Positions 1-7,450 of a stretch of DNA of 17,579 bases are shown here, one piece after another. How positions within the stretch are numbered: position 1 is the stretch's first letter; the number at the start of each line of letters is the position of its first letter. The notes beneath the pieces were generated by a model that did not search any database, was not told where the DNA came from, and saw only the letters and a program-made list of their open reading frames with translations. Source of the stretch: CAYMFD01 sp964389475 (GTDB lineage Bacteria > Bacteroidota > Bacteroidia > Chitinophagales > Saprospiraceae); assembly GCA_964389475.1 (NCBI GenBank), contig CAYMFD010000083.1:1-17579 (forward strand), given 5' to 3'. Made by a program: the position numbers and the translations under genes.

Positions 1-57
1 ATACATATTTAAAGACGCTAATGCAATTAGTGTCATCTTAAATAGTAATCGGTATGA

Positions 58-228
58 GATGGCTACCATAGCGCTATTGACAGTAATCAATCTCTTGTGA
101 GAGACGAAGAATGTCGAAATACAGAGATACTAGCCGAAGCTAAGAAAAGTGCGGCTTTGCAGACTGTAGCAGAAGAAGTAAGAGCCGTCAGAATTTATGC
201 TGATAGGTTAGTAAAAATGGGCAGGTAG
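58..228 (+). pseudogene. possible 3' remnant of an unrecognised gene
   Basis: An open frame of 56 codons runs from just after an in-frame TGA (55-57) to a TAG at 226-228. Its second half reads like real protein: an alanine-, glutamate- and lysine-rich probable helix followed by ADRLVKMGR. It has no convincing start codon. A second open frame enters from the window edge (position 2) and ends at TGA 98-100, overlapping the first. That layout would fit a coding region broken by a frameshift, or simply chance. I do not recognise a family. The composition is more AT-rich than the genes further along. Confidence 0.2.
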
Positions 229-478
229 GAAATTAAGCAAAGGAGAAGGATTTTCTACGAGCTTAGGTCTAGGGTTGATCGGAGGCTTTGCTGAAGACCA
301 AATCTCCTTATTTCGACTAGCTTTCCTGCCTGCCAAGCCGGCTTGCCGGGTAGGCGGGTTTGATTACATCTCGACTTTGCTCGATGCAGCGCTTTTTCAG
401 CAATATGACGGACCGGTTTTCTCTCAGGAGAAATATCAGCAGAGCTGATAAGGGAAAGAACCGCGACAGCGGGTGGGC

Positions 479-518
479 GAGCTTGGCCCGTCGCGCCATT
501 GCGACAATAATCAAGCTC
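479..518. other. two-tier hairpin (structured RNA or repeat element candidate)
   Basis: An outer 7-bp stem GAGCTTG (479-485) pairs with CAAGCTC (512-518). It encloses an internal loop and an inner 5-bp stem GTCGC (490-494) / GCGAC (501-505) with a 6-nt loop. Both stems are perfect. It lies 7-bp-stem to 7-bp-stem with the simple hairpin at 434-450, so the stretch 434-518 could fold as a small multi-hairpin unit on either strand. No long T-run follows, so it is not a plain intrinsic terminator. Confidence 0.35.
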
Positions 519-530
519 CAAAAAGCACAC

Positions 531-544
531 TAAGTTTAAACTTA
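531..544. repeat. 14-bp perfect AT-rich palindrome
   Basis: TAAGTTTAAACTTA is its own reverse complement. It lies about 66 bp beyond the cotH-like stop codon in that gene's direction, and on the minus strand a TTTTT run follows a few bases later. It could be a weak transcription end or an operator. The sequence does not decide. Confidence 0.4.
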
Positions 545-609
545 AAGTAATGTCACAAAGAATTAAAGGAGTAGCGCTGTATCAGAAAAATATAAACGAA
601 TTATAACTG

Positions 610-2298
610 TCACCTCGCAACGGTAAAGGCAGCCGAACGACCATCGATCCGCAGGACGTAGAGACCATTTTGTAAGTCAGTCACTGCTATGCTATAGTCA
701 AATCCCACCTTGCCAGTCAGCACAGCCTTACCATCGATGGTGTAGATGTGATAGCGCTTACCTACTACTATGGGGTCACTCAGGCGAATGATTTCGTCAG
801 CCGGGTTAGGCCATATATTGAGATCTGCGGTAAGGGTGTCATCCGTTGAGGTAAGTGTATCGAAGTATTCATCTAGGTATTGAAGTCGCCGGTCTAGCCA
901 GTCGACCATATAAGTGAGATCATTATTAGAAAAGGCATAGTTGCCATGTACCAAGCTCTCTCGTTCGTAGACCTTTTCGCTGGTAAGTTGGTCAAATCGT
1001 TCGCTGGCTAGACTGGCCATCACTGCGTCAGATAGTAGGCCACTACGTAGACCCTCATAGCGCTGTCGCAGTTGCTCGCGATAGTCGTCTGGGTCTAGTT
1101 GTAGTAGTCTGTCAAATAGATTGTTGCTCAAGATACCCTCGGTCCAGCCATCATTCTGACCCGTCCACTCGGTTCCCATTACCGCATCTAGGTCCCAGGG
1201 TACCATAAAGTAGGGTTCGTCGGTGTTGTACTTGGCGATAAATATGTTTTTGCCCGTATTGTCTAGGGCCCGCATCACATTGAGAAAGATGAAGTAATCC
1301 ATCGCATTGTCTACGATCACCGTAGATGATACAGCCGTTAAGAAGTCCTCGTCGTCACCATTAGCGACTAGGTCTATGGCATCATATAGCAGGGACCAGT
1401 CGATGGTCTCATCGGGGTCTGGCACCTTGACCTCGTAGCCCATCCATATCTCTTCGCTATTATCATAAGATCGCACGCCATCCCAGTTGGTATTGTCATG
1501 ACTCTCCGCCTTATACAGCTCTCCTCTTATGCCGTCTTTATAGTCCTTGACCTGTAGTTGTTTGCGGTCTACTTGTTCTGATAGATTGTAGAGTCCATTG
1601 TACCTGCCGTCGAGGAAGAGTTCTACGTACATCACGTCCGCGCCGGCTTTGGCATCGTCTTCCTCAGCTAGGTAGTAGGGCTGGTGTATGTCCAGCCATA
1701 GCTTGTGAGCGATGTTACTACGTATGCGGAGCGGCTCATTGTAGAGGGCATCGAGTATCCAGTCGTCATCCTTACGTAGGTCGCCGAACTGCTCACTGTC
1801 CGTATCGTCGCCATCTTCGTCTTTCCAGAGTTCTAGATCATAGGTTTTCTTAGGAAAAGTCTGAGAGAATCCACCCCTTATCTCAATGCCACACCACGAG
1901 GAGTAGGTCTGCTCACTATCTCCATAGGTCAGCCGTGCTAGACGCTTTGGCTCATCGACGATCTCCTCCGTAGGGAGGATGTTTAAGATCGGCAGTCTAG
2001 TAAAGTAGACAGCATAGTTGACGCCGTCGATCTGACCATCGTAGGTCTCCGTGTAGTTTAGTCGCTGGTGACTACCACCAATGTCTATCCGGGTGCTCCC
2101 GGCCTGGAGCACTACGTCTCGATCTGTGACATCGATACTGTGCTGCGCTGTGGGTAGATGTACGACCACGATGCGAGCAGAGCCATCGATGCCGAACATA
2201 TGCTCTGAGATAGGCAGTAGTAGTTCTTGAGATAGACCCGCGGTAGTAGTAAGCAGGAGTAGTGCTAGAGATACAATGGATTTTGATTGGTTTAGCAT
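610..2298 (-). CDS. CotH-family protein kinase-like secreted protein with T9SS sorting domain
   Basis: The 562-aa protein has a signal peptide (hydrophobic residues about 8-20, cleavage plausible near GLS-Q at 23), a CotH-type domain (about 100-480) and a C-terminal T9SS type A sorting domain (about 492-562, starting at the NIWPNPADE motif). CotH hallmarks are visible: IRGGFSQTFPKKTYDLEL (139-156), DDDWILDALYNEPLRIR (177-193), LDGRYNGLYNLSEQ (229-242) and VPWDLDAVMG (366-375). CotH proteins are atypical kinases, and Bacillus CotH phosphorylates spore-coat proteins. In Bacteroidota the substrate is unknown, and here the sorting domain predicts export across the outer membrane and surface anchoring or release. 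The ATG is chosen because it begins the signal peptide. On the minus strand TACCTTTA (2315-2322), one mismatch from the Bacteroidota -7 box, lies just upstream. No partner gene is adjacent. Confidence 0.9.
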   Translation of the reverse strand: MLNQSKSIVSLALLLLTTTAGLSQELLLPISEHMFGIDGSARIVVVHLPTAQHSIDVTDRDVVLQAGSTRIDIGGSHQRLNYTETYDGQIDGVNYAVYFTRLPILNILPTEEIVDEPKRLARLTYGDSEQTYSSWCGIEIRGGFSQTFPKKTYDLELWKDEDGDDTDSEQFGDLRKDDDWILDALYNEPLRIRSNIAHKLWLDIHQPYYLAEEDDAKAGADVMYVELFLDGRYNGLYNLSEQVDRKQLQVKDYKDGIRGELYKAESHDNTNWDGVRSYDNSEEIWMGYEVKVPDPDETIDWSLLYDAIDLVANGDDEDFLTAVSSTVIVDNAMDYFIFLNVMRALDNTGKNIFIAKYNTDEPYFMVPWDLDAVMGTEWTGQNDGWTEGILSNNLFDRLLQLDPDDYREQLRQRYEGLRSGLLSDAVMASLASERFDQLTSEKVYERESLVHGNYAFSNNDLTYMVDWLDRRLQYLDEYFDTLTSTDDTLTADLNIWPNPADEIIRLSDPIVVGKRYHIYTIDGKAVLTGKVGFDYSIAVTDLQNGLYVLRIDGRSAAFTVAR

Positions 2299-2353
2299 GG
2301 TCTTATTTTGTCAATAAAGGTAGCCTCTAATTGGTAGTCGCAGCAAGATTTTC

Positions 2354-2554
2354 AACGTCTCACGTCTAACGTCCAACGTCTCACGTCTCACGTCCATCGT
2401 TCACCGTCTCACGTNNNNNNNNNNNNNNNNNNNNNNNNNNNNNNNNNNNNNNNNNNNNNNNNNNNNNNNNNNNNNNNNNNNNNNNNNNNNNNNNNNNNNN
2501 NNNNNNNNNNNNNNACGTCTCACGTCCATCGTTCACCGTCAAACGTCTCGCATC
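2354..2554. repeat. heptamer tandem repeat tract (ACGTCT type) interrupted by a gap
   Basis: From 2354 the sequence reads in strict 7-bp steps: AACGTCT, CACGTCT, AACGTCC, AACGTCT, CACGTCT, CACGTCC, ATCGTTC, ACCGTCT, CACGT, then Ns. After the gap it continues ACGTCT, CACGTCC, ATCGTTC, ACCGTCA, AACGTCT. A 26-nt block is identical on the two sides of the gap (2383-2408 and 2515-2540), so there is a higher-order repeat above the heptamer. The tract ends directly at the tamB stop codon (2555-2557). The true length is unknown because of the gap. Confidence 0.85.
2415..2514. other. assembly gap of 100 Ns
   Basis: Exactly 100 Ns lie inside the heptamer repeat, flanked by the same 26-nt block. A round 100 is usually a placeholder for an unknown distance, so the repeat array may be longer or shorter than shown. 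Confidence 0.97.
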
Positions 2555-5500
2555 TTACTCCAATACACCCTTTATACTCTTCTTGAGGCCCTCCTGAAAG
2601 TCTGCCAGTGTACCGAACTCTGTACGATAACCTAGACCAAAACCGTACTGCTCCTGTCGGCCATCTACGACCAGCTGATCGATATCGCTACGACCGTACA
2701 TACGCAGCTTGAGTTTGCGGTCATTGGTGATGAAGTACTCCAGCGCAAAGTCTAACCCAAAGAAGCTCGCATTATCCGCTAGCGACTGAGGTATGTAGTT
2801 ACCGCCTAGATTAAAGGATAGTCGCTCATTGAGAAAGCGAAATCTGTTTTTGAAATTGACCTGTATCTCATCGGGTGCTAGACCGGCACTACTCTGCTGA
2901 AGTAGGCTACTGTTTTTGATGAGGCCTATGTCAAAGTCTACACCAGCGATCAGTCCATTATCCGTAAGCGCCGCCTCGAATAGCCCGGTAAACAATCGAC
3001 TCAACTGGCTAGACACGAATTCACTCAGCGTACTCACACCGGCCGTCTGCAGGAAGTTACTAGAGCCCAGTACATCATTACTCACGAGGTTGTTATCTGG
3101 CAGGAAGGTCTGGAAGGCGAGTAGGCCTACGACCTGGCTGTTGAGGGCTATTTCGTTTTCTCTTAGCGTCCGAACTTTGTTTTCGGCGTAAGCTTTGAGC
3201 TCTCCTGTCAGCTCAGGGAAGGCTAGGTCGAAGTTGACGACAGGCTTGTAAAGGCGACCGCCCAGGTCCATCTTAAGGGCCACAGGTGTCTTGTTACTGG
3301 CCAGGCTCCTCGTAGTAGCATCGAAGAGGTACTCGGCGATAAAGGTCTGTAGCGAGGCGTCGACCATGTAGGTACCATTGATGTCAAGGGTGGCATTGAC
3401 AGGGTCGCCAGTCCACTTTACGAGGCCACCCTTGTCTATGTCAAAGGCCTTGGCGACGACGCCTAGTGCTGTAAATAGGTACTCGCCCTGCTCTATCTCA
3501 TACTCCCCGAATATGTACAGATCCTGGGCCCTGCGCGAGGCAATCTGCAAGTCGCCTCGACCGTAGCCGACGATCTCATCACCGAGGTTTTCGTCAAAGA
3601 TGATACGGACCTTAGAGGCAGGATCTAGTGATAGATTCATCTCTAGCTCCATACCTTTTAGCTCAAAGGCCTTCTCCTCTTCGGTCGTCTTCTTGCCGAG
3701 TAGGACGCCTCTGTCGACGAACTTGATAAAGCTCTCGTCATATCCTGACGCTATACTCTGTACGGGTATGTTGAGCTCCGTGCCCTCCTGCGCCTCGCAA
3801 TTAATCGTGAGGTCCGTAGCGTCAAAGTCACCACCGAACTCTGCCCTGAATGCCCCTATCCCCACACCGTAGTAGTTGCTATTGTCCTGTCTCGTGGTAT
3901 TGAGCAGCATGGCTCGGTCGGACTCAATGACTAGGCCTAGGGTAAAGTCCTTAAATAGCTTGTGCTTGAGGCCACCCGTGAGTACAGCCTCATTGCCTAG
4001 GGGATCGGTGAGTATACCATTGCTAGCATCTATGACGGACTCCGTGATGAGGACCGTCTGGTCATATATGTCAAAGGTGGCGCCTAGGTACTCGATGGTC
4101 GTCTGCGCTTTGGGAATATTAACCGTCGCATCTAGTAGTAGGTCGTCCGCTGGGCCATGCAGGTGAGCATTGGCTATGGCTGTGCCCGTCGTATTTTTGA
4201 TACCCTTGGGGATGATCATCTCAAAGATCGACATAGGTACGTGCAGGAGCTTACCACGAGCCTCTACCTGATTAGCTGCTAGGTCGTACTCGCCAGCTAC
4301 TAGGATCGACATGGTGTCTTTGGCCAGTGATACATTGGCCATGATGGCCGTCTCCTCGCCCTTGAGTAGGGTGACCTCTAGGCCGCCATAGGACTCATCG
4401 TTAAGGTGTAGGTCAGGCACAGAGGCATTAAGCATACCGCTGAGGCTCTTCGCGAAGATGTCGTCGACCGTCACGTACAGGTCGCCGATACCCGAGAAGG
4501 ATATTTTGTCGTAGTCGATCAGCTTGTCGATTAGTAAGAAATCAAAGGCCTCAAACTCTAATTGTACGCCTCGCTCATTGACATCGATGACACTGATCGT
4601 TCGCTCTCCGTCAATGAGGCTGAAGTTGGTGATGTCAATGTAGTCGTCACCAAAGACGATCTCATTGTTATCTGAAAACTGCCAGTACCTGCCGAGCATT
4701 TTTAGCTCATCTTCATTGAGGTTGATCCGGTAGCCTTTGGGGTGTGGGTCGAGGCTGCCACTGATATTGACCGTCTCTAGCGAGTCCGCTACCTGCGAGG
4801 TCATTACGGAGAAGGTCAAGTTGTCGCCCTGCATCTTGGTGTCGAGCGATAGGCTATTGAGAAATAGGCCAGCCACCTCACTGCTGTCTATAGAGATAGT
4901 AACATCTCCAGCTTCGTCTAGGCTACTTACATTGATATGCGTACCATAGAATGTGTTGTCGCCTATCTTGAGATTGCCTACGATGGCATCGGCTTCTATG
5001 GCATTGCTACCATTACTGATTGTCCCCTTAGTCGTAAATCGCTCAACGGCAAAGTCGGGTATCCCTATGAGGTCAAAGATGTTTTTACTGTCAATGATCT
5101 GTAGGCGGAAAGAGACGTCCTGGTAGGCATTGACGATACTAGCGTCGTAGCGCCATTTCTGTGTGTAGAAGGGATAGTTGGTCTTGAGTATTTTCTTGAT
5201 GACCTCAGGTATCTGCTCTACTTTGAACTTGCCTGATATTTCGCCATCAGCTATGTCACTATATAGCTTGAGCTTACGGCCGTCACTGATAGTATTGGCG
5301 ATCAGTGATATGGTGTCTATCTGGTACAGACTGTCAGCCCTTACGATCTGTAGGTTACTGGCGAGTATGTCTCCTGTGAATGTATTGACACCATTGCCTA
5401 CCGTATTGATGTCGAGGTTACCACTGATGGCTAGTTGCTCCTTACTTAGGTTGAGGGCATTGAGGTCGAGCTCCTCTATGTCAGCTGTAAAGTCCAGCTG

Positions 5501-7363
5501 GGCGACGCCATCTACCAGTTGGGCGGTGCCATCAAACTCAAAGGCCACATCTTCTTGGTTGATGGAGAATAGACCTTTAAAAGTGTTTTCGGCTAGGAAG
5601 CCATCCATCTCAAAGTTCTCGTAGAGGTAGCCTCGATAGGTGAATGACTCGACCACTGCCTGCAGGTCAGACTTCACGTAGGCAATCGTCAGGCCCTGAC
5701 CATTCTCTACGCTAGACCGTGCGGTGATGAGGCCTAGGTCGGCATCCTTACTCCAGGCACCTAGGTCAAATTCTACCAGAGCTATCTCGCCCGAGTAGTT
5801 AGCATTTTCGACACCATCTTTGACGTCTAGGCGCATATCCAGATTGGCATTACCGATATCTGAGGTCATCTGTCCGTAGGCTACGAAGTCCCGATAGTAG
5901 CCATCAAATCGGCCTTGGAAATTGACCTGACCTAGCGAATAGAAATTATCAGGGGGGGCGAAGCTAGGCACTAGCTCGTGGAGGTAAGATATATTGGTAC
6001 TGAGGGACTTGACGCCTAGGTTGATCAGCGCCGTCTCTTGGTCGGTGATGTTTCTGGTATTGATATCACCCGCAAATATTAGGTCATCGCCGAGACTGAT
6101 AAAGACATCTTGTCCGCGTATATTATTGATACGACCCTGGTAGCGACCCGATATCTTAGCGACCTGATCCTTGTTGTGGATAAAGAATGGACTATTGTTT
6201 AAGCTGGGAATGAAGTGTAGTAGGTCAGCAAATGCCACTGTGCTTCCTTTGAGGTCACTGTCGATTAATACCTTATCAGAAAACTGCTTGAAAGCATCTA
6301 GAGACCTATACTTAAAGGCCAGGCTGCGCTGTATGCTTGATCGATCTGTATCTAGCTTAAAGTTGGGTAGACTGATCGTGCGGTCATTCACTTCTACGTT
6401 TTCGCAGGAGAGTTTCTGTACTCTGAAACCCGCTGCATCTGTAAAGCTCAGATCGTCGATGTTTAGTTTGATGCCATTATCCGCATGATAGTCGATGTCA
6501 CTCATATCGACTTCTAGCTGCGAAAAGTCTAGGTGGCTGTAGTCGATACCTGGTCGAGTGCTTACGGCCTTGCGCATATCGTCATAGGTAAAGCGGCCAC
6601 CCTTGATATCGATAGCCTGCACGATCAGTTGTAGTGGAGCTGCACTGGTATCCGTCTGGCTTACGGTCTCTATGACCTCTACATTGGTGTCTATTTCGTA
6701 GGTCTCTGCTCCCTTGGTGATCTGTATGATGGGATCTTCTAGGTCGATCGAGGAGATGATAAAGTAGTTTTCGGCGAGGTTGATACTATCTATGGCGATG
6801 TCACCGCTCCCTATCGATATGACTCGTCGGTCACCATTCCTATCATCTGAGGTAAGCACCTTGACGTCATGCAGAGATAGGCTCTTGAGCATTAAGTCTA
6901 GGGGCTCGCCTTCTGCTTTCTCACTATTGGATGAGCCTCCTAGCCTAGCGAGGGTAGCGGCTAGTGATGATGTCGTGCTACCTCGTGCCGTATGCAGGCG
7001 TAGTGTCGCATTGCGGAGATCTATACCGTCTATGCTTAAGCGCTTGTCACGGAGGCTGGCTAGGCTATTGGCTAGCTTGATGTCTAGGTGCTCTGCTACG
7101 AGCAAGGTGTCGCCATCTGCTCCCAGCCACTCCACACCATCTAGGACGAGGCCACGGCGCAGGCTCAGCCTCGACTTATCTACCGTCAGTGTACTCTCTG
7201 TACGGCTGCTGATCGTACTGGTGATACGATCAGTGGCCCACTGCTGTACGACGCCTACTTGTAGCAGCAATACGATAAGGAGTAGTAGTAGCAGGATGGC
7301 GAGGAGGACCTTACGCTTGCGCTTGGGCTTCTTGCTCGTATTACTGTCTGCTACTTCTGCCAT
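2555..7363 (-). CDS. tamB: translocation and assembly module protein TamB (DUF490/AsmA-like)
   Basis: The 1602-aa protein begins with a basic stretch (KKPKRKRK, 11-18) and one hydrophobic segment (about 19-38), typical of an inner-membrane signal anchor. A long beta-rich repetitive body follows, as expected for the periplasm-spanning groove of TamB/AsmA-like lipid-transfer proteins. The C-terminal TamB domain (about the last 400 residues) is clear: GEYEIEQGEYLFTALG near 1290, and KGGLVKWTGDP ending near 1321, with its conserved Trp at 1317. In Gram-negatives TamB spans the periplasm and helps move phospholipid and/or assemble outer-membrane proteins, usually with a BamA-like TamA, which is not in this window. 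The ATG at 7363-7361 is supported by the anchor that follows and by a weak GAGG eight bases upstream. The gene is 87 bp downstream of icd on the same strand. The stop codon abuts the heptamer repeat. Confidence 0.93.
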   Translation of the reverse strand: MAEVADSNTSKKPKRKRKVLLAILLLLLLIVLLLQVGVVQQWATDRITSTISSRTESTLTVDKSRLSLRRGLVLDGVEWLGADGDTLLVAEHLDIKLANSLASLRDKRLSIDGIDLRNATLRLHTARGSTTSSLAATLARLGGSSNSEKAEGEPLDLMLKSLSLHDVKVLTSDDRNGDRRVISIGSGDIAIDSINLAENYFIISSIDLEDPIIQITKGAETYEIDTNVEVIETVSQTDTSAAPLQLIVQAIDIKGGRFTYDDMRKAVSTRPGIDYSHLDFSQLEVDMSDIDYHADNGIKLNIDDLSFTDAAGFRVQKLSCENVEVNDRTISLPNFKLDTDRSSIQRSLAFKYRSLDAFKQFSDKVLIDSDLKGSTVAFADLLHFIPSLNNSPFFIHNKDQVAKISGRYQGRINNIRGQDVFISLGDDLIFAGDINTRNITDQETALINLGVKSLSTNISYLHELVPSFAPPDNFYSLGQVNFQGRFDGYYRDFVAYGQMTSDIGNANLDMRLDVKDGVENANYSGEIALVEFDLGAWSKDADLGLITARSSVENGQGLTIAYVKSDLQAVVESFTYRGYLYENFEMDGFLAENTFKGLFSINQEDVAFEFDGTAQLVDGVAQLDFTADIEELDLNALNLSKEQLAISGNLDINTVGNGVNTFTGDILASNLQIVRADSLYQIDTISLIANTISDGRKLKLYSDIADGEISGKFKVEQIPEVIKKILKTNYPFYTQKWRYDASIVNAYQDVSFRLQIIDSKNIFDLIGIPDFAVERFTTKGTISNGSNAIEADAIVGNLKIGDNTFYGTHINVSSLDEAGDVTISIDSSEVAGLFLNSLSLDTKMQGDNLTFSVMTSQVADSLETVNISGSLDPHPKGYRINLNEDELKMLGRYWQFSDNNEIVFGDDYIDITNFSLIDGERTISVIDVNERGVQLEFEAFDFLLIDKLIDYDKISFSGIGDLYVTVDDIFAKSLSGMLNASVPDLHLNDESYGGLEVTLLKGEETAIMANVSLAKDTMSILVAGEYDLAANQVEARGKLLHVPMSIFEMIIPKGIKNTTGTAIANAHLHGPADDLLLDATVNIPKAQTTIEYLGATFDIYDQTVLITESVIDASNGILTDPLGNEAVLTGGLKHKLFKDFTLGLVIESDRAMLLNTTRQDNSNYYGVGIGAFRAEFGGDFDATDLTINCEAQEGTELNIPVQSIASGYDESFIKFVDRGVLLGKKTTEEEKAFELKGMELEMNLSLDPASKVRIIFDENLGDEIVGYGRGDLQIASRRAQDLYIFGEYEIEQGEYLFTALGVVAKAFDIDKGGLVKWTGDPVNATLDINGTYMVDASLQTFIAEYLFDATTRSLASNKTPVALKMDLGGRLYKPVVNFDLAFPELTGELKAYAENKVRTLRENEIALNSQVVGLLAFQTFLPDNNLVSNDVLGSSNFLQTAGVSTLSEFVSSQLSRLFTGLFEAALTDNGLIAGVDFDIGLIKNSSLLQQSSAGLAPDEIQVNFKNRFRFLNERLSFNLGGNYIPQSLADNASFFGLDFALEYFITNDRKLKLRMYGRSDIDQLVVDGRQEQYGFGLGYRTEFGTLADFQEGLKKSIKGVLE

Positions 7364-7379
7364 AGATCATCCTCGATAG

Positions 7380-7407
7380 TGCCTGTATAACTATCATAAG
7401 TAGGCAC
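7380..7407 (-). promoter_or_regulatory. hairpin and weak -7-like box between icd and tamB
   Basis: GTGCCT (7380-7385) and AGGCAC (7402-7407) form a perfect 6-bp stem around a 16-nt loop in the 87-bp spacer. Within it, minus-strand TACTTATG (7395-7402) differs at one base from the Bacteroidota -7 consensus TAnnTTTG and would give tamB a leader of roughly 25 nt. No convincing -33 TTTG is seen. It could be a tamB promoter or a hairpin in an icd-tamB transcript. Confidence 0.3.
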
Positions 7408-7450
7408 CAGTGCACGGTATGCGTCGGTTTTAACGGATTCTTGTATATAT

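Larger units (their letters stand above)
229..609. other. intergenic segment rich in short inverted repeats
   Basis: I see no supported gene here. A 91-codon minus-strand frame (255-530) exists, but it has no recognisable domain and coincides with repeat-like DNA. The segment holds several potential hairpins: GGTCT/AGACC (about 266-299), a GC-rich dyad around CAAGCCGGCTTG (334-345) within a run of CCTGCC-like motifs, a perfect 7-bp stem TATCAGC/GCTGATA with a 3-nt loop (434-450), CCGC/GCGG (near 461-472), and a two-tier hairpin (479-518). The GC-rich CCTGCC-type dyad resembles REP-like extragenic elements seen in many Bacteroidota. That assignment is from memory and untested. Confidence 0.4.

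Noticed and set aside
255..530. 91-codon minus-strand frame in the first spacer (with a second overlapping frame at 317-514)
   Set aside because: No recognisable domain, a composition rich in arginine, alanine and serine typical of translated GC-rich repeats, and full coincidence with hairpin-rich DNA.
2354..2554. CRISPR array
   Set aside because: The repeats are contiguous 7-bp words with no unique spacers and no cas genes nearby.
6780..7379. 199-codon plus-strand frame opposite the tamB 5' end
   Set aside because: It lies antisense to the well-supported tamB frame, is serine/arginine/leucine-rich as expected for a shadow frame, and has no domain. The same holds for the other plus-strand frames between 2916 and 6488 and those opposite icd.
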